Below, in pieces: positions 19,028 through 27,445 of a stretch of 52,309 bases of DNA. The stretch is from positions 1 through 52,309 of the forward strand of contig JANXZX010000116.1 in the NCBI GenBank assembly GCA_025355325.1, read 5' to 3'. The position numbers were made by a program, and so were the translations under genes. The notes under the pieces are model-generated. The model searched no databases. It was not told the origin of the DNA and saw nothing but the letters and a program-made list of their open reading frames with translations. This DNA is from Geobacteraceae bacterium. Its GTDB lineage: Bacteria; Desulfobacterota; Desulfuromonadia; Geobacterales; Pseudopelobacteraceae. Position 1 is the stretch's first letter. Every line of letters starts with the position of its first letter.

Positions 19028-19458
19028 TATTCCTCGCTTGAAAGTTCAGTTTTCTCGCACGCCTCGATCTCGTCGAGAATGCCATTTACGAATGCCGGTG
19101 ACTCTTTGTCGCCGTAACGTCGGACTATCTCTATCGCCTCGTTGATGCTGACTTTTTTGGGAATATCTGAGCGAAACATCAGCTCATACGCAGCCAGACG
19201 CATAACGTTCAGATCAACCCTCGGCATGCGTGACAGCGACCAGTTTTTGGAGCGTGATTGAATGGCTTCGTCGATAACCGCACGCTGGGACTGTACCCCC
19301 CGTACCAGTTCTTCGGCAAATTCCCGCACCTTCGCGGCTATTTCGCCCTGCTCCTCGCGGAACGTCTGCAAGGTTTCCCGCAGTCCTACCGAACTGTTCG
19401 AATCGAGCGCGTACATCATCTGCAGGGCCAACTCACGCGCTTCACGCCGTAGTCCCAT
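19027..19458 (-). CDS. nusB: transcription antitermination factor NusB
   Basis: NusB pairs with NusE (ribosomal protein S10) on boxA RNA to allow antitermination in rRNA operons. The 143-residue all-helical protein begins [19 protein letters not shown]. It carries the conserved C-terminal block [27 protein letters not shown]. It overlaps ribH upstream and hom downstream by one base each (TAATG in both cases). The ribH-nusB order is common in bacteria. A short acidic tail follows the conserved domain. Confidence 0.97.
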   Translation of the reverse strand: MGLRREARELALQMMYALDSNSSVGLRETLQTFREEQGEIAAKVREFAEELVRGVQSQRAVIDEAIQSRSKNWSLSRMPRVDLNVMRLAAYELMFRSDIPKKVSINEAIEIVRRYGDKESPAFVNGILDEIEACEKTELSSEE

Positions 19459-19925
19459 TACTTGAGCACCTTCATAAGATTGACCGATTCGATTGCAGTA
19501 ACCGCCGCCTCAAAGCCTTTGTTACCTGCCTTGGTACCGGCCCGCTCAACCGCCTGCTCGATCGTGTCAGTCGTCAACACGCCAAAGGCGATGGGAACGC
19601 CGCTCTGCAGAGAAATCGTTGCGACCCCTTTGGAAACCTCGGAGGCAACATAATCAAAATGCGGCGTCGATCCGCGAATAACTGCACCCAGACAGATCAG
19701 GGCATCATATTTGCCCGATTCCGCCATCTTTTTTGCAAAGAGCGGAATCTCGAAAGCACCCGGCACCCGCGCAACATGAATGTTCTTATCGTCAACACCG
19801 TGGCGGATCAATGCGTCAACCGCCCCTTCCAGGAGACGTTCACAGATAAAGCTGTTGAAACGACTGACAACGATACCGAACTTCTGCCCTTTAGCTTCAA
19901 GTTTTCCTTCAAAATATTGTGGCAT
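19458..19925 (-). CDS. ribH: 6,7-dimethyl-8-ribityllumazine synthase
   Basis: Condenses 5-amino-6-ribitylamino-uracil with dihydroxybutanone phosphate to lumazine, the penultimate step of riboflavin synthesis. The 155-residue protein has family segments [23 protein letters not shown] and [17 protein letters not shown], with the catalytic His in TPHFDY. GGAGG six bases ahead fixes the ATG. No other riboflavin genes lie upstream. Instead, the NosL/ABC operon abuts it, which suggests that a rib operon was split here (inference). Confidence 0.97.
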   Translation of the reverse strand: MPQYFEGKLEAKGQKFGIVVSRFNSFICERLLEGAVDALIRHGVDDKNIHVARVPGAFEIPLFAKKMAESGKYDALICLGAVIRGSTPHFDYVASEVSKGVATISLQSGVPIAFGVLTTDTIEQAVERAGTKAGNKGFEAAVTAIESVNLMKVLK

Positions 19926-19968
19926 AACTACCTCCGGGATGTAGCGTAAAAAAGAATCGGGATATTAG

Positions 19969-20000
19969 CATATTTTTTGCGACTGGGGAGAAAAAATATG
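19969..20000. repeat. AT-rich palindrome between the CPFC membrane protein gene and ribH
   Basis: Ten-base perfect arms CATATTTTTT (19969-19978) / AAAAAATATG (19991-20000) around a GC-rich 12-base loop. It lies 44 bases before the ribH start and 26 bases after the preceding stop. Symmetry means it reads the same on both strands. It could be a weak terminator or an AT-rich operator for ribH. Confidence 0.4.
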
Positions 20001-20025
20001 GGGTTTCGTATAGAGTTGGGGGACT

Positions 20026-21021
20026 TTACCCCAGTTTCAATGCCGAAAAACTCATCTTCCACACCACAATCAGCGTAAACAGCAGATAACAGACCAGCGT
20101 AACGACGGTGAGACGGCGTTGCATGCCCGGAATAATCCGCACCAGACTGGCAACCTGCCAGAACGGCATCAGCACCCCGACACCGATCCCCGCCACAGCG
20201 CCACTGAACAGGGCGGCATACAACACGTAACCGATATAGCCATATTCCTTCTGCAATAAACAGAACGGGCAGTGATGACTCGGGAGTTCATAGATATAAA
20301 GACAGATGAACGAGAGCATGGAGGCGATTGTAATCAGAAATGTGACTGCTGAAGCGGTTGAAAACAGGTAGCCGCTGCGCCCTTTCAGATAAAAGAACAT
20401 CCCGCTGACCGCAGTAATGGCCATCCCGGAGAAGCAGGCAATCTGCATAGGCCGGTGCGGCAGCGCAGCCAGGTCACCGCTGAAACTGCCGGAATCACGA
20501 CCGAACAGACTGCCACAGCAGGAAGTAATGATGTCCGGTTTTATTCCGGCAAAGTAGGCGAAGAGCAGCACGCTTTCCAGCACCAGCAGCGGGACCAGCA
20601 GATTGAGCAGTTCATATTTGATTTTGATCAGCGGATAATCGTATCCCCTGTTGTCGGCGTAATTTAAGATCAGCCAGACCCCGGCGAACAGAAAGTTGAT
20701 GATCTTGAGCAGCAGCGCCGGATAGCCGAAGGAGTTTATGGCCAGAGACCCGGCGGCACACATGGCACCGGTGAAGAGCGTATGCAGATCATCTGCGGTA
20801 TAGATGAACAAAAACAGCGACATCAGCTCAAAACCGAGAATATAATTCATGATGGTTGAAATCAGGTAGGTTCTGCGTTCTAGCTCCAGCTGCCGTTCCG
20901 TCCCGTGACCCGGATCCCAATATTTGATAATCCGCATGCCGTAATAGCCGGCATAGGTCCCCATGCCGGAGACCAGCAAGCCGATCAACACCAAAGCCAG
21001 CGCTGCAGGAGGCAATATCAC
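20026..21021 (-). CDS. polytopic membrane protein with CPFC motif, last gene of the NosL/ABC operon
   Basis: A 331-residue inner-membrane protein with about eight or nine transmembrane helices. Two cysteine pairs stand out: Cys168-Cys169 (TSCCGS) in a loop and Cys251-Cys254 in SHHCPFCLLQ. The latter looks like the quinone-linked CXXC of DsbB or VKOR-type thiol oxidoreductases, or a copper site with the two preceding histidines. I do not recognise a named family. Its start overlaps the ABC ATPase stop (ATGA), so it belongs to the nosL operon and probably handles thiols or copper for the same client (inference). Confidence 0.6.
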   Translation of the reverse strand: MILPPAALALVLIGLLVSGMGTYAGYYGMRIIKYWDPGHGTERQLELERRTYLISTIMNYILGFELMSLFLFIYTADDLHTLFTGAMCAAGSLAINSFGYPALLLKIINFLFAGVWLILNYADNRGYDYPLIKIKYELLNLLVPLLVLESVLLFAYFAGIKPDIITSCCGSLFGRDSGSFSGDLAALPHRPMQIACFSGMAITAVSGMFFYLKGRSGYLFSTASAVTFLITIASMLSFICLYIYELPSHHCPFCLLQKEYGYIGYVLYAALFSGAVAGIGVGVLMPFWQVASLVRIIPGMQRRLTVVTLVCYLLFTLIVVWKMSFSALKLG

Positions 21022-21746
21022 CGGCTGCTCCGACTGCTCACGACCGCACCGTCTCGCATTTCAACCACTGAATCGATATGCGGCGAGTCAAATACCACTG
21101 GGTCGTGACTGGCGATGAGGACGGTCTTCCCCTCCCCCTTCAGCCGGGCGACGATTTCCATAAACTCGTGCGATAACTTTGAATCCAGATGGGCCGTCGG
21201 TTCGTCGGCAATTATGATGGAGGGATTGTTGATCAGGGCCCGGGCGATGGCGACCCGTTGCATTTCGCCGCCCGATAGCAGTTCCGACCGCTGACCGGCA
21301 AGGCGGGCAATATTGAATTGTTCCAGAAGATTCTCTGCCCTGGCACGAAAATCAGCGCGCCCTTCACCGGTAGGATAGGCCGGCAGCATGACATTTTCCA
21401 GAACGGTGATTCCCCTGACCAGGTTGAACTGCTGGAAGATGAAGCCGAAAGTGGAACGTCTGATTTCGTTCAGAAACCGCTCCGGCAGACTGGTGATTTC
21501 GACCGTTTCACCCCCGTCATTCCGGAACGGCAGCGCAGCGGCCACCCCGTGCAGAAAGATGCGCCCCGAGGTAGGACGGGCCATGCAGCCGATAATTGAT
21601 AAAAGAGACGTTTTGCCGGAACCGCTCGGCCCTTTAAAAACCGTTATCTGCTGCGGCTCGATGGCGAGAGTGACGTTATCAACGGCAGTAAACTGATTCT
21701 GCTTACCGGTGTTGAATGTTTTCGTGATGTCGGACAGTTCTATCAC
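21018..21746 (-). CDS. ABC transporter ATP-binding protein, MacB/LolD type
   Basis: A 242-residue nucleotide-binding subunit. It has Walker A GPSGSGKTS (about residues 39-47), a Q-loop region FGFIFQQFNLV, the signature LSGGEMQRVAIARAL, Walker B IIADEPTAHLD and the switch histidine in IASHDP. The family usually drives MacB- or LolCDE-like mechanotransmission or export rather than classical import. It follows the FtsX-type permease gene by one base and overlaps the CPFC membrane protein gene by four, forming one transporter unit. Confidence 0.92.
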   Translation of the reverse strand: MIELSDITKTFNTGKQNQFTAVDNVTLAIEPQQITVFKGPSGSGKTSLLSIIGCMARPTSGRIFLHGVAAALPFRNDGGETVEITSLPERFLNEIRRSTFGFIFQQFNLVRGITVLENVMLPAYPTGEGRADFRARAENLLEQFNIARLAGQRSELLSGGEMQRVAIARALINNPSIIIADEPTAHLDSKLSHEFMEIVARLKGEGKTVLIASHDPVVFDSPHIDSVVEMRDGAVVSSRSSR

Positions 21747-21747
21747 G

Positions 21748-22884
21748 TCAACTCCTCATGGCAGCATCCGGATCGGTTGTAGCCGCCCGCCAGCAGGGAA
21801 CAACCGTCGCGGTAGTGTATGGGATAACCGTCAGAAAGAAGAGCACCGCCAATTGATACGCATCAACCACCGGCACCAGCTGAAAACGTGGATAAATCAC
21901 CGACCACCCCTTCAATGCCTGGGCAAAAAGCGGCGCCGACAGAAAAAAGACATGCCCGTAGGCCAGCACGACTCCCAGTAAAAATGCCGTCAGCGAAATT
22001 ACCGTTCCTTCCCAGAATTTGAGCAACAGTACATCGGACGTTTCCCAGCCAATCGACTTGAGTATGCCGATTTCCTTGCGTTCTTCTGCTGACAGCCCTG
22101 TGGCCCTGTCCCAGGCAAAGATGATGAACGACAGCAGCGCCGACGCCAGAATTATCAGCGTCATGCCGCCCCGCCAGTCGAAGATGGACTGGTACGTGCG
22201 CTGAATCTCGCTTTTCAGGATCGGGCGGGAATCGGGAAACCGGTCAGCAATCTTGGCGGCAACCGTCGATAACTCTTTCGGATTGCGCACGGATACCGCC
22301 AGATCGGTCGCCTGTCCTTTCGGAAAATTGAACAGCAGCTTGAAGTCCTCCGGCGTGAGAATAATCATGTCAGCCGCAATCAGATCCGAACTGTGCGGAA
22401 ATATCGAACCGATCTCCACCATCAGCGGGGTTTTGTCATAACTTGTCAGCGGCACCAGATCGCCGACCGCAAGATTTCGGGTTTTGGCAACACCGGCACC
22501 GACAGCAGCCCGACTCGGAGCAACCATTGGATCGTCGCTGGCAATTACCGTATAGTTGGCCCCGTTCAGCGCATCGTAATAATAGCCCCACAAGCGTGGC
22601 CTGACCTGGGTCACCCCCCTGATCCGGGCAATTTCTTCGGCATATCCGACCGGCACCAGATCCTGACGACCCGCCGACAGTCGCTGTACAATCAGATCAG
22701 GCGTATCGCTCAGAATAATAGCGGCCTCTCTCTTCAGGGCCGTAACAAAAAACTGCAGTGACGCCAGCATGAAGACCACCAGCAGATACACTGCCAGGAG
22801 TGAAAAGTTTTTTGCTTTCCTGCGCAGCAGCGAGGCCAGAGTAAAATCCAGAATATTCAGATGTCGTTCGAGAGCCCGTTTCAT
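21748..22884 (-). CDS. FtsX/MacB-type ABC permease
   Basis: A 378-residue permease. An N-terminal transmembrane helix (about 26-48) is followed by a periplasmic domain of some 200 residues. Three C-terminal helices follow in the FtsX-like domain (about 250-370), with the family segment EERKEIGILKSIGW. This layout is that of MacB and LolC/E relatives, which couple ATP hydrolysis inside to movements in the periplasm. It overlaps the small secreted protein gene by ATGA and is paired with the next ATPase gene. Given nosL upstream, a role in metal-site assembly or extracytoplasmic protein or lipid handling is plausible but inferred. Confidence 0.85.
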   Translation of the reverse strand: MKRALERHLNILDFTLASLLRRKAKNFSLLAVYLLVVFMLASLQFFVTALKREAAIILSDTPDLIVQRLSAGRQDLVPVGYAEEIARIRGVTQVRPRLWGYYYDALNGANYTVIASDDPMVAPSRAAVGAGVAKTRNLAVGDLVPLTSYDKTPLMVEIGSIFPHSSDLIAADMIILTPEDFKLLFNFPKGQATDLAVSVRNPKELSTVAAKIADRFPDSRPILKSEIQRTYQSIFDWRGGMTLIILASALLSFIIFAWDRATGLSAEERKEIGILKSIGWETSDVLLLKFWEGTVISLTAFLLGVVLAYGHVFFLSAPLFAQALKGWSVIYPRFQLVPVVDAYQLAVLFFLTVIPYTTATVVPCWRAATTDPDAAMRS

Positions 22885-23165
22885 GGTGCGGCACCGCGCG
22901 AAATATTCGGCAGAATCAGCGAACCTGAGGGAAAATGTTCCAGCGCCAGAGGGTGTTCCTGAAATGGGGCGTGGCGGTCAGCCAGAGCGAGGTGGCGGGT
23001 ATAGCGGGCCTCCGTCACAAGGCAGAGGTCCGTAACATGCAGATCCCGGAGCTGTTTCAACACCGTTCCCGCATGTCGTTGTTCATAACGGGCATGGAGC
23101 GGGAGCGAAAGAAAGAGTGCCAGAACGGCCCCGGTTAACAGCAGATATTGTAATGAACGGCGCAT
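22881..23165 (-). CDS. small secreted or membrane-anchored protein in the NosL/ABC operon
   Basis: A 94-residue protein starting MRRSLQYLLLTG, with one hydrophobic N-terminal helix (about 6-24) that serves as signal peptide or anchor. The rest is a short periplasmic domain containing a single Cys (DLCLVTEARYTRH) and many histidines. The ATG at 23165 lies seven bases after the nosL stop; the longer reading upstream would run antisense-like through nosL and is rejected. I do not recognise the family. The histidines and operon place suggest a metal-related accessory subunit (inference). Confidence 0.65.
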   Translation of the reverse strand: MRRSLQYLLLTGAVLALFLSLPLHARYEQRHAGTVLKQLRDLHVTDLCLVTEARYTRHLALADRHAPFQEHPLALEHFPSGSLILPNISRGAAP

Positions 23166-23172
23166 GGCGGCT

Positions 23173-23661
23173 CTAGTTAAGTGTTTTGAGTGTTTGCAGC
23201 GTGATGTCGCTAAAACGCAGAATTCGTTTTCCTTTGTGATCAAGCTTGAATGCGACGGCATCCTTCTCCGCCCTGAACGGGACCAGCTCACTGCCCATCG
23301 GTCCATGCGCATCACTGCCGACCACAAAAAATGCCGAACGAGCATCAATCGACTCCAGTGAATAATATTCCTTCACCGTCAGCCCGACTACATCTGCCTG
23401 ACGTTTTCCCGGAGTATAGCGGGCCGTTTCCAAAAAGTGGCTGAACATGTCCTTAGGGCCATCATAGTAGAAAACAGAGCCATCCTTGAAACGGACAGTC
23501 GCCGACCAGTCCGGATATTTGGCGACAAACATCCCGCACACCGGACACTTCGCGTTGGCCGGGACGGCAACCGCCCCCTTGTCGGCAGCCGAAAGGGTTG
23601 CCGCCATCAACAAACAGATCAGTAAAGTTACCGGAATGGCAAGTTTCATTTGTTCTGTCAT
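23173..23661 (-). CDS. nosL: NosL-like copper-binding protein
   Basis: A 162-residue exported protein: signal peptide to about residue 25, then the NosL hallmark CPVCGMFVAKYPDW (Cys39, Cys42, Met44). NosL binds Cu(I) and delivers copper to nitrous oxide reductase. Here no nosZ, nosD, nosF or nosY is seen, and no lipobox cysteine was found, so this is a NosL-family protein with another client. The start at 23661 is chosen because AAGGA lies six bases upstream; an in-frame ATG six codons earlier has no ribosome binding site. It heads a five-gene operon with an ABC transporter. Confidence 0.85.
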   Translation of the reverse strand: MTEQMKLAIPVTLLICLLMAATLSAADKGAVAVPANAKCPVCGMFVAKYPDWSATVRFKDGSVFYYDGPKDMFSHFLETARYTPGKRQADVVGLTVKEYYSLESIDARSAFFVVGSDAHGPMGSELVPFRAEKDAVAFKLDHKGKRILRFSDITLQTLKTLN

Positions 23662-23779
23662 GTGATATCCTTTTTTCATATTTTGTCAGAACTGTTTATA
23701 TCGGAAATCAGCAAGCCACGCAACCGTACTGGACAGATAGACATAAACATGATTGACTGTACATAATCAGCCGGTTGTA

Positions 23780-23810
23780 GACCTCAAAGGTTTTCAAAAC
23801 CGTTGAGGTC
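23780..23810. promoter_or_regulatory. long near-perfect palindrome between nosL and rnr
   Basis: Arms GACCTCAA (23780-23787) and TTGAGGTC (23803-23810) enclose a second palindrome, GGTTTT-C-AAAACC (23789-23801). Only one pair is mismatched. It lies 56 bases before the rnr start and about 120 bases before nosL on the other strand. It could be an RNA hairpin in the rnr leader or a shared operator. Confidence 0.5.
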
Positions 23811-23865
23811 TTGAAAATCGCCATTTGGAATAAGAACACACTTGCATCTTCGAGGAGCCGAACAA

Positions 23866-26190
23866 ATGAACCTCACCAAAAAACATATCCTGGCGCTGTT
23901 CAAACAGCGGGACGAAGCCATTCACTTTACCAGCCTCCTGCGTGATTTCGGCGGTCGCCACGTCAAGCGGGAACTGAAAAACATGCTGGAAGACATGGCC
24001 GATGATGGAGAACTGGTACGGCTGAAGGGGAACAGCTACGCCCTGCCGGGCAAGGTAAAAACCACCCGGGGCCGAATTTCGGTGCACCGCGACGGCTATG
24101 GCTTTGTCACCCCTGAAGGTGGCGGCGAGGACATTTTTATTCCGTCGAAATTATTGAAGAGTGCTCTTCACGGCGATCTCGTCGAGGCAAGTTCCTCCCC
24201 GAGTCGCATGGGGGGAGCAAAGCTGGATGGCCGCGTTCTGGCGGTGATCGAGCGTGCCACAAGCAAGATTGTCGGGCGTTATGAAGAAACCAGGCGAGGC
24301 GCGATTGTCATCCCGGAAGACCAGCGCCTGAATCTGGTGGTGACAATTCCGGCCAAAGGGCGCGGAAAAGCTGAAGACGGCCATCAGGTTGTGGCGGAGT
24401 TGACGTCATATCCGCTCGGGGGACGCCCTGCCGAAGGAAAGATTATCGAAGTTCTTGGCTGGCCGGACGATCCGGAAGTGGAGGTACAATCGGTGATTCG
24501 CCGCTTCGACCTGCCGCACATTTTCGGCCCCGATGTGCTGGCAGAGGCCGAGAATATCGCCGATACCGTTTCACCAGCCGATCTGAAAGGGCGGGTGGAT
24601 CTCCGTCCAATGCCGACGGTAACCATCGACGGTGAAACCGCCCGCGACTTTGATGATGCCGTCTCCCTGCGCCGCGAAGGGGACCATTTCCGCCTCTGGG
24701 TATCGATTGCCGATGTTTCCCATTACGTAATAAAAGACAGCCCGCTGGATCGCGAAGCGTACCTGCGCGGAACTTCGGTCTATTTCCCGGACCGCTGCAT
24801 TCCGATGCTGCCGGAGCGGCTTTCGAACGGCATCTGTTCGCTCAATCCGCACGTTGACCGCCTGACCATGACCGCTGAAATGCTCTTTGATCGCACCGGC
24901 ACGATGCTGGAATCCTCCTTCTACCCCAGCGTCATAAAAAGCGCGGCGCGCCTTACCTATACGATTGTGAAGCAGATCATCGTCGATGATGACCGTGAGC
25001 TGGCCGACAAATACCGGCCGGTATCACCGATGCTGTTGGAAATGAAGGAACTGGCTCTGATCCTGATGGCCATGCGCAAAAAGCGGGGCAGCATCGACTT
25101 TGACCTGCCGGAACCGGAGATCATCATCGGCCTGACCGGTCAGACAGAAGGAATCATCCGTGCCGAGCGCAACCTGGCTCATCAGCTGATCGAGGAATTC
25201 ATGCTGGCCGCCAACGAAGCGGTGGCGCGCTTCATTACTTCCCGGGATATTCCATTTCTCTATCGTGTCCACGAAAACCCTGACCCGGCCAAACTTCAGA
25301 CCTTTCAGGAATTCGTTTTCGGTTTCGGCTACGAATTCAAGCTCGTTGAAGAAAAGGTCAAGCCATCGGAGCTTCAACGCCTGCTGGCCCAGGCCGATGG
25401 CCGCCCCGAAGAACGCATGATCAACTATGCCCTGCTCCGCTGTATGAAACAGGCCCGCTATGCCGCCGACAATGTCGGGCACTTCGGCCTGGCGTCGGAC
25501 TGCTACTGCCATTTTACGTCTCCGATCCGGCGCTATCCTGATCTTGTTGTGCATCGGATTTTGAGGGCAGCTTTAGCCGTGACGGCCGAGGGGAAACAAA
25601 AGGACAAACGCGCCTCCCGCCAGCTCGCCATCGCCACCGAACGGCTCGGAGAAGTGGCCGAACATACGAGCAAGCGCGAACGGGTAGCGATGGAAGCCGA
25701 GCGGGATGTTGTGGAAATGAAGAAGCTCCAGTATATGCAAAAGCATGTTGGAGATGAATTTGACGGCTATATCTCCGGCGTAACCGCTTTTGGGTTATTC
25801 GTCGAACTTGAGGAACTGTTCGTCGAGGGATTGGTGCATATCTCCACCCTGTCCGACGACCTGTATACCCATGCCGAAAAGCAGCACTCCCTGATCGGGC
25901 GGCGCACCGGCACGGTATACCGGATCGGCGACAAAGCGCGGATCACCGTAGCGTCTGTGTCACCGGCAACGCGGCGCATCGAATTCGTCCTGGCGGCCCA
26001 CATCGCGTCCGCTCCCGCCACCCGACCAGCTGGAGGATCTGTCGGCACAGAAGAATACCCGCGCATCCCGCTGCGCGGCAAGCGTTTGACCGGCCTTCAG
26101 CCGCGAGGTGACAACCGGGATCCGAGCGGAAGAGGCGGTAAAAAGGGTTCTCCAGACAAGGGGAAAAGTGGTGGGAGGAAGCGACGTTAA
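23866..26190 (+). CDS. rnr: ribonuclease R
   Basis: A processive 3'-to-5' exoribonuclease of the RNB family that degrades structured RNA. The 774-residue protein has an N-terminal winged-helix region (about 1-65) and cold-shock domains (about 66-230). The RNB catalytic domain has its metal aspartates in TIDGETARDFDDAVS (about residues 253-267). An S1 domain follows (GYISGVTAFGLFVELE) and a basic Lys/Gly/Arg-rich tail ends the protein. The ATG at 23866 follows GAGGAG at eight bases; an upstream TTG is rejected. It stands alone as a transcription unit. Confidence 0.96.
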   Translation: MNLTKKHILALFKQRDEAIHFTSLLRDFGGRHVKRELKNMLEDMADDGELVRLKGNSYALPGKVKTTRGRISVHRDGYGFVTPEGGGEDIFIPSKLLKSALHGDLVEASSSPSRMGGAKLDGRVLAVIERATSKIVGRYEETRRGAIVIPEDQRLNLVVTIPAKGRGKAEDGHQVVAELTSYPLGGRPAEGKIIEVLGWPDDPEVEVQSVIRRFDLPHIFGPDVLAEAENIADTVSPADLKGRVDLRPMPTVTIDGETARDFDDAVSLRREGDHFRLWVSIADVSHYVIKDSPLDREAYLRGTSVYFPDRCIPMLPERLSNGICSLNPHVDRLTMTAEMLFDRTGTMLESSFYPSVIKSAARLTYTIVKQIIVDDDRELADKYRPVSPMLLEMKELALILMAMRKKRGSIDFDLPEPEIIIGLTGQTEGIIRAERNLAHQLIEEFMLAANEAVARFITSRDIPFLYRVHENPDPAKLQTFQEFVFGFGYEFKLVEEKVKPSELQRLLAQADGRPEERMINYALLRCMKQARYAADNVGHFGLASDCYCHFTSPIRRYPDLVVHRILRAALAVTAEGKQKDKRASRQLAIATERLGEVAEHTSKRERVAMEAERDVVEMKKLQYMQKHVGDEFDGYISGVTAFGLFVELEELFVEGLVHISTLSDDLYTHAEKQHSLIGRRTGTVYRIGDKARITVASVSPATRRIEFVLAAHIASAPATRPAGGSVGTEEYPRIPLRGKRLTGLQPRGDNRDPSGRGGKKGSPDKGKSGGRKRR

Positions 26191-26396
26191 GGAACAAAAA
26201 AACCACAATAAAGCATTGCTTTGTATGCTCATTCCGTATGCTGGATCCGGCCGCATCATAAAACCAAATCATGAAGTACTTGCACACTTATTTAAACTAT
26301 CGGCATTATACTATCAGTATAATACAAGCAGTTAAGCGCCTGGTGCTACCAAGGTATACGTCTCTGTTTCATTGTTGTCTTTAGCAGGAGTGAGCC
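26191..26396. other. 206-base intergenic region with a perfect palindrome
   Basis: No gene is seen. It holds a perfect 8-3-8 palindrome, ATTATACT-ATC-AGTATAAT (26305-26323), about 75 bases before the HD-GYP gene, and a weaker inverted repeat near 26338-26356. The AT-rich palindrome contains TATACT/TATAAT-like hexamers on both strands, so it may combine a promoter and an operator. No GEMM-type cyclic dinucleotide riboswitch was recognised. Confidence 0.4.
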
Positions 26397-27323
26397 ATGG
26401 AGAAACCACTGCAACTTTACTACCCGGTCCGTACCCTTGACCGCAGGGAGCTGCTTCCTGTCGGTACCTGCCTGACACCGGAAACCATGACGGAACTTGT
26501 TCGATCCGCGCGGGCGGAAACGTTTCCCACCACGCGGTTTATGGAGTACGGTACGGTCGCAAAAGACCTGCTCAGCTATATAGATCAGCCACCCTACAAT
26601 CATATCTTCTGCAATCCGACACGTACAAAAGCGGTTTTCGACTCACTACAGCAGGTCGAATTTGTTCAGCCCCTGCTGGATATCTACGATTACTTCAAGG
26701 CCCAGGATCCCTATACCTACCGCCACATCCTGACGGTTTTCGCCCTGTCCCGGCTGCTTGCCCAGGACCTTTTTGACGACCGGAAAGAACTGTCCACGGA
26801 ACTTGTGGCAGCATCGAGCCACGATATCGGCAAATTCTGCATACCGTCGGCCGTCTACAATAAATCAACTCCGCTGAACGAACATGATCGGATGCAGCTG
26901 AGTCACCATGCAGCGGCGGGTTATGTCCTGCTGAGTTATTTTTTTCAGGATTCGAACCATCCGGCGGCGATTACCGCCCGGGATCATCATGAACGGTGCG
27001 ACGGCTCAGGGTATCCGCGTGGGATCGCACTGCGGAACAGAATCGTAGAAATCGTTGCCGTCAGCGACGTGTTTGACGCGCTCATCTCCACCAGACCCTA
27101 TCGTCCCTGTTCCTACGATCTGCGCACGGCTTTGGAGGAAGTCACATCACGGGCGCTGAAAGGAACCATCAGTGCAGACGTGGTCCGGGCCTTGATCAAC
27201 TGCAACCGGAAATACCAGCCCCATTACACGGATTGTGTCCTTTCGCACGAACAGCGCGGCACCCCTCCGCCCAATAACCTTTACCGGGGAGTAACTCCGT
27301 GTCAAGACCAGCCCGACTGCTGA
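26397..27323 (+). CDS. HD-GYP domain protein
   Basis: A 308-residue soluble protein. The N-terminal part (1-95) is not recognised. The HD-GYP domain follows, with His110, the metal pair SSHDIGKF (His142-Asp143), HH at 170-171, HHE at 197-199 and the signature DGSGYPRG (GYP at 205-207). HD-GYP enzymes hydrolyse cyclic di-GMP or, in Geobacter relatives, other cyclic dinucleotides. All metal ligands appear present, so activity is expected. It lacks a receiver or membrane domain, so its input is through the unknown N-terminal part. AGCAGGAG precedes the ATG. The gene stands alone between rnr and tatC. Confidence 0.88.
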   Translation: MEKPLQLYYPVRTLDRRELLPVGTCLTPETMTELVRSARAETFPTTRFMEYGTVAKDLLSYIDQPPYNHIFCNPTRTKAVFDSLQQVEFVQPLLDIYDYFKAQDPYTYRHILTVFALSRLLAQDLFDDRKELSTELVAASSHDIGKFCIPSAVYNKSTPLNEHDRMQLSHHAAAGYVLLSYFFQDSNHPAAITARDHHERCDGSGYPRGIALRNRIVEIVAVSDVFDALISTRPYRPCSYDLRTALEEVTSRALKGTISADVVRALINCNRKYQPHYTDCVLSHEQRGTPPPNNLYRGVTPCQDQPDC

Positions 27324-27445
27324 CAGATCAATAAAACCCAAAAAATGGTTCACTACCACTGTCATTGCGGTTCCTGCGTCACTGAAAGCCGTAAACAGTC
27401 TGTTTCCGGTTGCCAGTCAGCACGCCTCTGTGATAGGAAGAATGC

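Noticed and set aside
22881-23348. Longer version of the small secreted protein reaching into nosL
   Set aside because: The extra residues come from nosL read in another frame; the ATG at 23165 directly follows the nosL stop and begins with a signal-type helix.
20026-23661. Complete nitrous oxide reductase maturation cluster
   Set aside because: Only the NosL-like gene fits; the ABC proteins are MacB/FtsX type rather than NosFY, and nosD and nosZ are absent.
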